Assembly (NCBI GenBank): GCA_016743945.1 | Contig: JADGFI010000025.1 | Span: forward strand, 17,768-81,767 | Direction: 5' to 3' | DNA length: 64,000 bases | Origin: Desulfobacteraceae bacterium | GTDB lineage: Bacteria > Desulfobacterota > Desulfobacteria > Desulfobacterales > Desulfobacteraceae | Shown: positions 45,862 to 54,917 of the stretch, in pieces | Layout of the letters: each line of letters begins with the position of its first letter | How positions within the stretch are numbered: position 1 is the stretch's first letter | Notes under the pieces: model-generated | What the model was told of the DNA's origin: nothing | Databases searched by the model: none | What the model saw: only the letters and a program-made list of their open reading frames with translations | Made by a program: the position numbers and the translations under genes

Positions 45862-47742
45862 ATGAAACCAGAAGAGAACACACCAGAAGAGAACAAACCA
45901 GGTGAAATTGTCTCCCTATTGTTGAAAAAGGGATTGCTGACAGAACAAAATGCTGCCTATGCCATGCGGGTAAAGTCAAAACTGTCATCGGACAAAACCC
46001 TGATCGACACCTTAAAAGACCTTAAATATATCAACGGGGACCAGATAAAAGAGGTTTTGCGCACCAATCACCTTTCTCTGAGAATCGGTGACCTCCTGGT
46101 TGAACTGGGATATATGAGCCGGGCAAAACTTCTGACCGCACTCAACATTCAAGAAACACAGCAGGGCAAACGGCTGGGAAAAGTCATTGTTGAAAACCAG
46201 TTTATGACAGAGAGCGCTTTCATGGATGCCCTCTCCGTTCAACTTGGGTTTCCTTTCATTGATCTGTCCATTGAGGATGTGAGCCCCAAGGTGATTGAAA
46301 ATATCCCCATCAAGTGGTGCATGGCCAACAACTTCCTTCCCATAAAGCAGGTGAAGGGAAAAACCCTGATTGCCTTTGCAGACCCTTTTAGCAAAACCGA
46401 TATCCAGGGTGCCAAAAAACTATTTGGCAACAATATGATCATTGGTATTGCCGCACCAAACATGATCGAAAAAAAGCTGGAAAGACTATGTTCCGGCAAC
46501 CTCAGACCCAAAACCATAGTGGATGAAAATACAGCCATTGGTATTGTGGAAACCATTCTTGGAAATGCCATTGACCAGGGGGCAAGTGATATCCATATTG
46601 AACCCTTTGAAGAACGGCTCCAGGTAAGGTATCGCATAGACGGGATTCTGGTTCCCTTTAAAATGTTTCCCATTAATGCTGCCACCATGGTGGCGGCCCG
46701 TATCAAAATATTATGTAAAGCCAATATCGCTGAAAGAAGACGACACCAGGACGGCAGAATGACCTATGAACACAAGGGCAATTCCCTGGATTTAAGGGTC
46801 TCTATTTTTATTACAGTGTTTGGTGAAAAAATTGTATTGCGGATTTTAAACCGAATAAATCAAATTCTGGAACTCGATCACATGGGCATGCAGCCCAAGA
46901 TGCTGGCTCGATTTAGAAAAGATGTTTTAAATGCCCCAAGCGGAGTAATGATTATCACAGGGCCCACAGGATCAGGTAAAACAACCACCCTATATTCTTG
47001 CGTGTCTGAAATCGCAAGTCCCCAGATCAGCATCATTACCGCAGAAGACCCGGTGGAATATGTAGTAGAAGGAATCTCCCAGTGCTCCATTGATCCCAAA
47101 ATTAACCTGACCTTTGAAGAAACCCTGCGACATATTGTCCGCCAGGACCCGGACGTCATCGTTATCGGAGAAATCAGGGACAATTATTCAGCCAACGTGG
47201 CGGTCCATGCCGCCCTTACAGGCCACAAGGTCATGACCTCCTTTCATACAGAAGACAGCATCAGCGGGTTGATACGGCTGATGAACATGGATATTGAGGC
47301 CTTTTTGATATCCTCCACAGTGGTCTGTATTCTGGCCCAAAGACTGTTAAGAAAGGTCTGCCCCCATTGCCCGGAAGTCTATACCCCCTCTTCCTCGGAC
47401 TTGAAACTTCTGGGATATGGCCCCGATGATATGAAAAAATATACCCTGTTAAAGGGAAGAGGATGCCCGGTATGCAACCACACCGGATACAAGGGCAGGG
47501 TTGCGGTATATGAGTTGCTGGTTTTTAATGAATTTATTAAGGAAGCTATTTTAGAGTGCAGGTCCAGCTATGAACTCAGAAAAATCGGCCTGGAAACAGC
47601 AGGCCTTGTAACATTGATGGAAGATGCCGTTTCCAAAGTTTCCCAGGGGATCACCACCCTGGAAGAAACCTTTCGGTGTATCCCCCAACTTCTGCCCCCC
47701 CGCCCCATCCATGAGATCAATAGATTGTTAGGAGTATCTTAA
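45862..47742 (+). CDS. GspE/PilB-family ATPase with two MshEN domains
   Basis: A 626-aa secretion/pilus ATPase. Two MshEN-like repeats lie at about 70-160, the second reading RLGKVIVENQFMTESAFMDA, a pattern that in MshE binds cyclic-di-GMP. Then Walker A (GPTGSGKTTTL), the Asp box, Walker B (VIVIGEIRD) and a C-terminal CxxC pair zinc module (CPHCPE and CPVCNHTGYKG). It powers type IV pilus or type II secretion assembly. It is followed after two bases by the HDOD gene. Confidence 0.88.
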   Translation: MKPEENTPEENKPGEIVSLLLKKGLLTEQNAAYAMRVKSKLSSDKTLIDTLKDLKYINGDQIKEVLRTNHLSLRIGDLLVELGYMSRAKLLTALNIQETQQGKRLGKVIVENQFMTESAFMDALSVQLGFPFIDLSIEDVSPKVIENIPIKWCMANNFLPIKQVKGKTLIAFADPFSKTDIQGAKKLFGNNMIIGIAAPNMIEKKLERLCSGNLRPKTIVDENTAIGIVETILGNAIDQGASDIHIEPFEERLQVRYRIDGILVPFKMFPINAATMVAARIKILCKANIAERRRHQDGRMTYEHKGNSLDLRVSIFITVFGEKIVLRILNRINQILELDHMGMQPKMLARFRKDVLNAPSGVMIITGPTGSGKTTTLYSCVSEIASPQISIITAEDPVEYVVEGISQCSIDPKINLTFEETLRHIVRQDPDVIVIGEIRDNYSANVAVHAALTGHKVMTSFHTEDSISGLIRLMNMDIEAFLISSTVVCILAQRLLRKVCPHCPEVYTPSSSDLKLLGYGPDDMKKYTLLKGRGCPVCNHTGYKGRVAVYELLVFNEFIKEAILECRSSYELRKIGLETAGLVTLMEDAVSKVSQGITTLEETFRCIPQLLPPRPIHEINRLLGVS

Positions 47743-47744
47743 AC

Positions 47745-48590
47745 ATGCCGGAACAAGCCAGCATTATAGACATCATAAAACAACAGATCAAAAAAGAAGA
47801 ATCCCTGCCTGTCCTCAGCCCAAAAGCCATGACAATACAACAAGAGGCCATAAAGAAAGAACCGGATTTTGAAGTATTGTCCCGATTAATCCGCAATGAT
47901 CCCACCTTGACCGGCCAGGTGCTCAAAACAGCAAACTCCCCTTTTTACAGGGGGTTGGGCAATGTGGACACCCTCAAGGATGCAGTGGTGCGATTGGGGC
48001 AGGATGAAATGGTAAATATCATCATGAAAGAGCTGCACCAGCAAAATTTCAGGTCAACCCATCCAGTGATAAGGCCATACCAGATCCGTTTGTGGAACCA
48101 CTCTGTCGCCTGTGCCATTGGATCTTCATGGACGGTCAAATACCTGTCCATGGACGAATTACTCCCCAAGGCATTCATCGCAGGTCTTTTGCATGACATG
48201 GGCAAATTATATCTTTTAACGGCCATTGAGAAAATTTTTCAGTCCAAAACAGCCACATTTAAACCCCCGCCCCAGCTCATTGACAAGATACTGGATAACC
48301 TCCACTCGGCAATGGGGTATAACCTTCTCACCAAATGGCATCTGCCGGAAGCATACAGGATCATTGCACGGGATCACCATACCGATGAATATGACCCCTC
48401 GGATATGCTGCTGCTGATTGTCAGACTTGTGAACAGGGTGTGCCTAAAGATAGAACACAATACCCCTGAAAACGATCTTGCGAGAATTATCAGCTCAAAG
48501 GAGGCGGATATCCTGGGGATGCCAGAAATTGGTGTGGCTGAGCTTGAAATTGCCTTGGAAGATGCCCGGACCAACAGGGTAAGCACCTAA
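47745..48590 (+). CDS. HDOD-domain protein
   Basis: A 281-aa protein: LPVLSPKAMTIQQEAIK and VLKTANSPFYRGLG are typical of the HDOD fold, a metal-dependent phosphohydrolase relative without the HD pair in many members. Here LLHDMGKLYLL does keep an HD-like pair. HDOD proteins are signalling adaptors in motility and secretion. It is coupled to the MshEN ATPase. Its stop shares bases with the motB stop on the other strand. Confidence 0.85.
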   Translation: MPEQASIIDIIKQQIKKEESLPVLSPKAMTIQQEAIKKEPDFEVLSRLIRNDPTLTGQVLKTANSPFYRGLGNVDTLKDAVVRLGQDEMVNIIMKELHQQNFRSTHPVIRPYQIRLWNHSVACAIGSSWTVKYLSMDELLPKAFIAGLLHDMGKLYLLTAIEKIFQSKTATFKPPPQLIDKILDNLHSAMGYNLLTKWHLPEAYRIIARDHHTDEYDPSDMLLLIVRLVNRVCLKIEHNTPENDLARIISSKEADILGMPEIGVAELEIALEDARTNRVST

Positions 48591-49396
48591 CGCCCCATAT
48601 CGGCAAACTGCCGGGCAATGCTGTCCCGTTCATATACAATTTCAACCCGCCGATTCCTTGCCCGGCCCCGGGCCGTATCATTGGTTGCGACGGGGTGGTA
48701 GTGGGCATACCCTTCAGCTGAGATATATTGGGGAGAAACCCCGTTTTCCACCAATAATCTCACCACGGTTGATGCCCTGGCACTGGAGAGCTCCCAATTG
48801 GACGGATAAAAAGCGGATGAAATGGGCTCGCTGTCTGTATGCCCTTTTATCTTCACCTGGTAGGCAAGTTTGGACAGGACAGATGCCACCTTTTGGAGGA
48901 TATCCAGCCCTTTACCCGACAGCTTTGTCCCCCCTTGAGCAAAAAGAAGCAGATCCGACATGGTAATGACAACCCCGTCTTCTGACTTGGTGACACTTAC
49001 CTCCCCGCCAAGTTTATTGAACAATACCAATTCCCTGACCTCGGAGACAATTTCTTCCATTTCCTTTTCAATCATTCCGCCCAGCTCATCTATCTGCTGG
49101 TTTTCCGAGGGTTCTTCCGAAGGGACCGCATGCATTGTCAGCCCTTCCCTTGTGCCCGACTCCGGCACAGCCTGTGACCCCAGTGCACTTCGCAGGGATT
49201 GTACCAATTCCTTGTAAGTCTCCTGCTGGGTGGTACTCATGGCAAAGAGCAAAACAAAAAAACACATTAAAAGGGTGACAAGATCCGCAAAGGTGGCCAT
49301 CCATGCCGGGGCACCTACAATATCAGGCTTTCCCTCCTCGGGCGGAGGGGACAACGTCATCTCCGCTTCTGCTTCTGCTCCGGTTTCGTCAGCCAT
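48587..49396 (-). CDS. motB: Flagellar motor stator protein MotB
   Basis: A 269-aa stator subunit. The single membrane helix contains the proton-carrying Asp in PAWMATFADLVTLLMCFFVLL (about residues 31-51). A linker and plug region follow, and a C-terminal OmpA domain with KGHTDSEPI and NWELSSARA binds peptidoglycan. It pairs with MotA upstream. It overlaps the HDOD stop by four bases (CTAA, tail to tail). Confidence 0.95.
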   Translation of the reverse strand: MADETGAEAEAEMTLSPPPEEGKPDIVGAPAWMATFADLVTLLMCFFVLLFAMSTTQQETYKELVQSLRSALGSQAVPESGTREGLTMHAVPSEEPSENQQIDELGGMIEKEMEEIVSEVRELVLFNKLGGEVSVTKSEDGVVITMSDLLLFAQGGTKLSGKGLDILQKVASVLSKLAYQVKIKGHTDSEPISSAFYPSNWELSSARASTVVRLLVENGVSPQYISAEGYAHYHPVATNDTARGRARNRRVEIVYERDSIARQFADMGR

Positions 49397-49416
49397 GGTT
49401 TAATCTCTTTTTTCTA

Positions 49417-49516
49417 AAAAATTTATATGAAACTCCGGCCAAAGCATTGCAATTATAAGAGTTTCATTCTTTGTTGTGGCCAGACGCAAATACCATGCTC
49501 CGGCCATGCCGGTTAT
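49417..49516 (-). repeat. Intergenic repeat, copy A (between motA and motB)
   Basis: About 100 bases resemble 51276-51380 at about three quarters of positions, with common blocks such as TATATGAAACT, TTGTTGTGGCC and CGGTTATT. An internal ATGAAACTC/GAGTTTCAT inverted pair is present. No open reading frame is preserved. Confidence 0.65.
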
Positions 49517-50274
49517 TTTTTTTCTTCTTTTTTACCGCTTGCCATATACACCTTGAGCTTATCTTCCATCAGCTTGGGATGTTCCCCTTCTCTGATGGAA
49601 AGAATCCCCTCAAAAATAATATTCATATTGGTGATTTCTTCTTCATTTCTTCCCATGAGTTTATCGCTCATGGGAATAAAAAACAGGTTGGCAAGAACTG
49701 CCCCGTAGAAGGTGGTAATCATGGCCACTGCCATCTTGGGACCGATGGAGGAAGGGTCGTCCAGGTTGGCAAGCATCTGGATAAGGCCGATCAAGGTTCC
49801 GACCATCCCGAAAGCAGGTGCATAGGTCCCCATGCTGGAAAAGATATCCGCTCCTGTGTCCAGGCCTTTTTTTGTCAAAGACATTTTTTTTTGCATGATG
49901 GCGGCGATATCCCCTGTTTTAACCCCGTCCACCGTCATTTGAAGTGCCTGGGCAAGGTAAGGGTCCGGGGTACTTTGGATATCCCCTTCTATGGACAGCA
50001 AACCCCCTTTCCTGGCCTTATTGGATATTTCAACCAAGTTGGCAATGATGTCTTCGGGTTTTTCAATCTTAAACATAAAAATCTTTATGCCGGTTTTAAA
50101 CATACTTAAAAAATCAGACAAAGGATAGCCAACCATGGTGGCGGCAACGGTTCCCCCCATAACAATGAGAATGGACGGAATATTGACAAACATCATGATA
50201 CTACCGCCCAAAAGTATGGTCCCCAGCACAAACCCCATTCCTGAGACAACACCAATAATCGAAGCAATGTCCAT
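49513..50274 (-). CDS. motA: Flagellar motor stator protein MotA
   Basis: A 253-aa proton channel subunit of the MotA/PomA family. Four membrane helices (first near 5-25, second near 30-50, third near 145-165, fourth near 180-200), with PYGxxG-type loop AFGMVGTLIGLIQMLANL and a basic/acidic cytoplasmic loop that meets FliG. It is upstream of motB, separated by a repeat-bearing gap of about 115 bases. Confidence 0.94.
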   Translation of the reverse strand: MDIASIIGVVSGMGFVLGTILLGGSIMMFVNIPSILIVMGGTVAATMVGYPLSDFLSMFKTGIKIFMFKIEKPEDIIANLVEISNKARKGGLLSIEGDIQSTPDPYLAQALQMTVDGVKTGDIAAIMQKKMSLTKKGLDTGADIFSSMGTYAPAFGMVGTLIGLIQMLANLDDPSSIGPKMAVAMITTFYGAVLANLFFIPMSDKLMGRNEEEITNMNIIFEGILSIREGEHPKLMEDKLKVYMASGKKEEKK

Positions 50275-50277
50275 TTT

Positions 50278-51246
50278 TTAAGCCTTTATGTAAACAGTTT
50301 CATCAACAGGGTATTCCCTGTGATATTGTATAATCTTATCAATTGTTTCCCGGGTCAGCTCTGTATCCACAGAAAAAAGTTTGGTTCCGGTGGTTGTAAA
50401 CAAAGCAGTCCCAAGCTTCATACCGGGTTCAAGCTGCTCAACCCCGACGCCTCTGACCCGATATGCGTCGGATCCCATGTGAAGCACGGCATATTTTTCA
50501 AGCCACCCCACAATAACAGGATCAAGCCTCGAACCCGATACCCTCTCCAGGGCAGCCAACAACGCTTCCAGGCTATTAACCTCTGGTGTATCTTTCAACC
50601 GATCAAAGGCATCGGCCCCGGCAAGAATCCGCGACGCCAAGGGGATACGTCTTTTTTTCAATCCGTCGGGAAAACCGGTCCCATCGGAATTCTCATTTAA
50701 GAACCGAATCATCCGGGCACAGTCTTCAAATCCCTGACATTCCTTTAAAAGATCGGCCCCTTTTACAGGATATTGAATCCAAATATTATTTTCATAATCT
50801 GTGAGGTCTTTTTCCTCCTTTTCCAATGCCAAACCCGGCATGAAAAGAAGGCCGACCTCATGCAACATAGCAGCTTTTCGAAGATCCTCCAACTTTTTTT
50901 CATCAAAATTAAATTGTTTTGCAATAAAGCCTGCAATATGGGCGACCCTGTCCCCATGTCCCCTGTTTTCGTCTATCCTCGTTCTGATCAGGGTTGACAA
51001 AAGCCGTTCAAACCCGGTTATATTCTGACCAAGGGATTCTCGCATGAGCTGTAAAGATTTTTTCATCTGACTGCGCTCACGGGTCATGAGATGGATCTGT
51101 TTTAATGCATTGTTCAGGCTGTTTTTTTCCTGGATCAGCTCTCGTTTAACACTTTGCAATTCCTGCTTGAACTTGTCCAGGTATTGAAAGGCTTTTTCCA
51201 GGGTTTGTTCCCGATCATTAAGCAATGATATGAGATCTTTGTCCAT
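50278..51246 (-). CDS. Degenerate HD-GYP domain protein
   Basis: About 322 aa. A coiled coil (residues 10-75) leads to an HD-GYP-like domain (about 90-255). Normal markers are altered: MLHEVGLLF has HE in place of HD; the second block reads FLNENSDGTGFPDGL, in place of HHExxDGxGYP; GADAFDRL keeps its Asp. Loss of the metal-binding His/Asp residues suggests it binds rather than cleaves cyclic-di-GMP, which is inference. The ATG at 51246 is chosen because the track TTG start (51285) lies in the repeat. It ends four bases before motA. Confidence 0.75.
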   Translation of the reverse strand: MDKDLISLLNDREQTLEKAFQYLDKFKQELQSVKRELIQEKNSLNNALKQIHLMTRERSQMKKSLQLMRESLGQNITGFERLLSTLIRTRIDENRGHGDRVAHIAGFIAKQFNFDEKKLEDLRKAAMLHEVGLLFMPGLALEKEEKDLTDYENNIWIQYPVKGADLLKECQGFEDCARMIRFLNENSDGTGFPDGLKKRRIPLASRILAGADAFDRLKDTPEVNSLEALLAALERVSGSRLDPVIVGWLEKYAVLHMGSDAYRVRGVGVEQLEPGMKLGTALFTTTGTKLFSVDTELTRETIDKIIQYHREYPVDETVYIKA

Positions 51247-51275
51247 GGTCTTCTTGGGGTCTCCTTGGGTAATTT

Positions 51276-51380
51276 TCCCAAACAATTTTATATGAAACTT
51301 TGGTCAAGACATTGTAATCATAAGCGTTTGAATTTTTCGTTGTGGCCCAGGGCAAACACCACGCCCCGGCCTCGGTTATT
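51276..51380 (-). repeat. Intergenic repeat, copy B
   Basis: Second copy of the element at 49417-49516, with clear blocks in common (TATATGAAACT, CGTTGTGGCC, CGGTTATT). It lies between the HD phosphohydrolase gene and the degenerate HD-GYP gene, so the two copies flank motA and the HD-GYP gene. Confidence 0.65.
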
Positions 51381-51927
51381 CAGAATAATCATTTGTCCAC
51401 CACTCATCCCATTGGGTTTCCATAATGCTTTGGGCTATCTGCCGGCCAGTTTGGGTTTTTATACGCCCAATGACCAGGGGCAACCAACGTTCAGGGGAGT
51501 TGGCCCCTGTGTCCTCAAGTTTTTTCAATTCAAGAACAAAAGAAAGTTGATCCGCATCCTTTGCAAGCTTTGCCTCCCTGGTTTCACCCAGGTTAAACTC
51601 CTCAATAAGAGATTTGATATCCTTACCAAAAGCAAGGGGCTTTATCAAATGGGAAATGGCTTTGGCTTCATCCACCTGGGTATATTTTTTCTGGACATAG
51701 TTAAGATCACCAGTCCTGGCTTCGGGGATATCATGCAGCAGCGCCATTGCCATAAGCTTTGCCCCATCAATACCCCTATCCATTTTTGACATGACAAAAC
51801 AGATAAAGGTCGTGGTAAAACTATGTTCTGCAATGCTTTCACGACCCGATCCCAAAAAGGCATAGCCTGACCGAACAATATCCTTTAACATTCTCATTTC
51901 AAAAAGCAGATTGGCAATGGGTTTCAT
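51376..51927 (-). CDS. HD-domain phosphohydrolase (HDDC2/YfbR-like)
   Basis: A 183-aa HD-domain protein. IAEHSFTTTF (His), LLHDIPEARTGD (His-Asp pair) and AKDADQLSFV (Asp) are the metal-binding residues of 5'-deoxynucleotidase-like HD proteins. It probably cleaves nucleoside monophosphates. It is upstream of the degenerate HD-GYP gene, with copy B of the repeat between. Confidence 0.86.
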   Translation of the reverse strand: MKPIANLLFEMRMLKDIVRSGYAFLGSGRESIAEHSFTTTFICFVMSKMDRGIDGAKLMAMALLHDIPEARTGDLNYVQKKYTQVDEAKAISHLIKPLAFGKDIKSLIEEFNLGETREAKLAKDADQLSFVLELKKLEDTGANSPERWLPLVIGRIKTQTGRQIAQSIMETQWDEWWTNDYSE

Positions 51928-52040
51928 CTTTTGTATCCAATTTTAAGGTATAAGAGTAACAATTCTTGACTTTTTATAGAACAACCGTTTAAATAAAGTC
52001 AAGATATTCAAAGGGACCAATGCAGATCAAGGGAGGCACC

Positions 52041-53081
52041 ATGTATAAAATAAAATGGATCGCAACGATCACGGGCATCACACTATTTCTAATCCTCGGC
52101 TTTTTTCCCATGGCATGGGCCCAGAAATCCAGTGGATTAGAACCTGCCGAAGGTTCAGGTTTTTACTATACCATACAAAAAGGGGATACCCTCTGGGATC
52201 TGTCCCAACGCTTCTATAATTCCCAGTGGGACTGGCCCGGGCTCTGGGAGATGAACAAGGAAATAAAAAATCCCCACTGGATAACCCCTGGAAAAAAAAT
52301 TAAAGTTTTCTTAAAATCTCAGATGCCGCCCAAACCATCCGTGGCACCCCTGCCTGAACCCATAAAAACTGAACAACCGGAAATAACCCCCTCCTTTACC
52401 TACTTGGAAATGAGCCATATCGGATTTATCAAGAAACATGTTGAAAACTCCATTGGAACCATTATCCGGGAAAAAGACGGAAATCTGATGATGTCAGCCA
52501 ATGATATTATTTATATCAATCCCTCGGGAATCGGAAGTCTTCTGCCCGGAGAAATGTATCAAATTTTTGATACCGAAAAAATAAAAGAGACCCTCAATGG
52601 CCAGAAGTTTGCAGGCATCAAACACCTGATTAAGGCAGAAATCAAAATTCTTGAACACAATGGTAACTATGCAACAGCCATCATCATCAATTCATACAGG
52701 GATGCCAGTGTGGGGGATCGAATCATGAATTATTATGAACGGGATACGGTATTATCGGTCCAGGAAAACCCGGACCCCATTGATGCCAGTCTCGTTTGTT
52801 CGGAAGAGAATACGGTCATGATCAATAATTATCAGATTGCCTTTATCAGCAAGGGCAGACAAGATAATGTTACGCCTGGCCAAATTTACAGGATTCTTCA
52901 AGAGAACAAATCTGCCTTTGACGGGTCCAATTCGAACTGGACCCGAAAAGCCAAAAACATCCCCCCCCTGGATCCTTTAAATTCAGGCAAATTAATCGTG
53001 CTCCACGCAGAAGATATTGCCGCCACGGTCATGATTCTATCGTCCAAGCGGGACCTTTACCCGGGGGATATGGTCAACTGA
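52041..53081 (+). CDS. LysM-domain exported protein
   Basis: About 346 aa. A signal peptide (to about residue 28) is followed by a LysM domain at about 40-95 (YTIQKGDTLWDLSQRFY, then PHWITPGKKIKVF). The rest (100-346) is a beta-rich region without a family I know. LysM binds the glycan backbone, so the protein is probably a periplasmic wall-associated factor. AGGGAGG lies four bases before the ATG at 52041, so the track start at 52020 is too early. It overlaps the downstream GspE-like gene tail to tail by 25 bases. Confidence 0.83.
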   Translation: MYKIKWIATITGITLFLILGFFPMAWAQKSSGLEPAEGSGFYYTIQKGDTLWDLSQRFYNSQWDWPGLWEMNKEIKNPHWITPGKKIKVFLKSQMPPKPSVAPLPEPIKTEQPEITPSFTYLEMSHIGFIKKHVENSIGTIIREKDGNLMMSANDIIYINPSGIGSLLPGEMYQIFDTEKIKETLNGQKFAGIKHLIKAEIKILEHNGNYATAIIINSYRDASVGDRIMNYYERDTVLSVQENPDPIDASLVCSEENTVMINNYQIAFISKGRQDNVTPGQIYRILQENKSAFDGSNSNWTRKAKNIPPLDPLNSGKLIVLHAEDIAATVMILSSKRDLYPGDMVN

Positions 53082-54895
53082 TCCCAGGTAACCCGCAAAA
53101 TCTCCTGGTAGGTGGTCTGGCCTTCCAACATTTTTTGAATCCCATTCTGACGCAGCAGGGTCAATCCTTCTTCTACAGCCTTGGCCCTTAACACTTCCAG
53201 ACTGGCATCATTCGCGGTCAACCGCTTGAGGGCCTCGGAATAGGGAAGGACTTCATAAATACCGGTCCGTCCTCGATAACCGGTATTTCGACATTTCACA
53301 CATCCTGTCCCATGGGTCAGCAAAATCGGACCTTTTTGGGGAACCATAATCCCTAACTCAGCCAATTCCCGGGCATCCATTTCAAAGGTCTGGGCACAAT
53401 CAGGACAGATTTTTCTGACCAGGCGCTGGGCCACAATGCCGTTCAGGGAAGAATGAATAAGATAGGGCGGAATGCCAAGGTCCAGCAGCCTAAAAACCGT
53501 TGAAACCGCATCATTGGTATGGAGAGTGGACAGAACCAGGTGACCGGTCAAGGCGGCCTGGACCGCGGCCTGGGCAGTTTCAAGATCCCGGATCTCCCCC
53601 ACCATGATGATATCCGGATCCTGGCGGAGGATATTTCGCAAAACCGAGCCGAAGGTGACGTTAATGACAGGCTGAACCGATATCTGATTAAACTCTTCAT
53701 GGACCATTTCAATGGGATCTTCGACGGTGGTGATATTCACCTCGGGAGAAGAGAGCATGCGCAGACTCGAATAGAGGGTGGTTGATTTTCCGGAACCTGT
53801 GGGGCCTGTCACAAGGACAATACCAAAGGGCATACCGATCAAGCGTTTATACCGCTCAAAATCATCCTTTAAAAAACCCAGCATCTCAAGGTCCTGGAAC
53901 AAGATGTCCGGATCCATTATCCTCATGACCACTTTTTCCCCAAAAGCCACAGGAATGGTGGAAACCCTTATTTCGACCTCGGTATCCTTTTTCCCCATTT
54001 TAATCCGGCCATCCTGGGGCCTTCTTTTCTCGGCCATATCCAGCCCGGAAAGGGTTTTAATCCGGCTGACCACCGCATTATGAAGTTTTTTCGGTAGCTT
54101 GTATACCGTATTGAGGGCACCATCAATTCGCATTCTCACCAGACAAATGTCGCGTTTGGGTTCAATATGGATATCACTGGCTCTTTGATCAAAGGAATAG
54201 GTGAACAAATGATTGACGGCATTGATAATATGATGATCCGTGGCGGGCATATCATCCAAAGCGGTCAGGCTGACAAATTGTTCAAGATTCCCCAGGTCAA
54301 CCCCTTTTTGGGAAAACAGATCTTCTGCCGCTGATATGGAATAATGGAATCCAAAAAACTCATTGATCAATCGTTTCACATCCGACTTGGAGCTGACAAT
54401 GGGTTTAACTTTCAATTTTGAGACCATTTCCACGTCCTTGATGGCCTCATAATTAAAGGGATCGGGGGTTGCCACCACCAGCTTGCCCGCTTCCACTTTT
54501 AAAGGCAACAAGAGATGCCTGAGGGCAAAGGATTTTGAAATGGTGCCCGTAACCAAATTCAATTCGAGTTTCAAGGGATCTATTTTGATATATTCCAGGC
54601 GAAAGGCCGCCGCCATTGCCTTATAGATCAAATCTTCATCAATAATTTTCCCCGGCTGATCCAACCGCTCAATCTTTAAATACAAGACGACATCGATAAA
54701 GGATATCTGGAAAATTGCTCTCTTTTTTGCTGCACCTGTCAGGGATTTATCCTTTCCCTGCCCCCACAAAAGTTCCTTGACCTTTCGTTCCTTGAGCAAC
54801 AATCCCTTTGCCTGTTGTGTTGAAATTAATTTTGCGGCGATAAGAACTTTGCAAATATTTGTGGCGGAAAATCTTTGATTTTTCTGATCCTGCAT
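53057..54895 (-). CDS. GspE/PulE-family secretion ATPase
   Basis: A 612-aa ATPase. A divergent N-terminal GspE-N/MshEN region precedes Walker A (GPTGSGKSTTL), Walker B (IMVGEIRDLETAQAA) and the zinc module (CPDCAQTF and CVKCRNTGYRGRTG). It probably drives a type II secretion or type IV pilus system. It is the second such ATPase in the window; the N-terminal parts differ from that at 45862, so they probably serve different machines or steps. Confidence 0.88.
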   Translation of the reverse strand: MQDQKNQRFSATNICKVLIAAKLISTQQAKGLLLKERKVKELLWGQGKDKSLTGAAKKRAIFQISFIDVVLYLKIERLDQPGKIIDEDLIYKAMAAAFRLEYIKIDPLKLELNLVTGTISKSFALRHLLLPLKVEAGKLVVATPDPFNYEAIKDVEMVSKLKVKPIVSSKSDVKRLINEFFGFHYSISAAEDLFSQKGVDLGNLEQFVSLTALDDMPATDHHIINAVNHLFTYSFDQRASDIHIEPKRDICLVRMRIDGALNTVYKLPKKLHNAVVSRIKTLSGLDMAEKRRPQDGRIKMGKKDTEVEIRVSTIPVAFGEKVVMRIMDPDILFQDLEMLGFLKDDFERYKRLIGMPFGIVLVTGPTGSGKSTTLYSSLRMLSSPEVNITTVEDPIEMVHEEFNQISVQPVINVTFGSVLRNILRQDPDIIMVGEIRDLETAQAAVQAALTGHLVLSTLHTNDAVSTVFRLLDLGIPPYLIHSSLNGIVAQRLVRKICPDCAQTFEMDARELAELGIMVPQKGPILLTHGTGCVKCRNTGYRGRTGIYEVLPYSEALKRLTANDASLEVLRAKAVEEGLTLLRQNGIQKMLEGQTTYQEILRVTWDQLTISPG

Positions 54896-54917
54896 ATTGG
54901 TTTCACCTCATTAATAA

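Noticed and set aside
49471-50109. 212-aa plus-strand ORF over motA
   Set aside because: Antisense to motA, Phe/His-rich, no recognisable domain or ribosome site.
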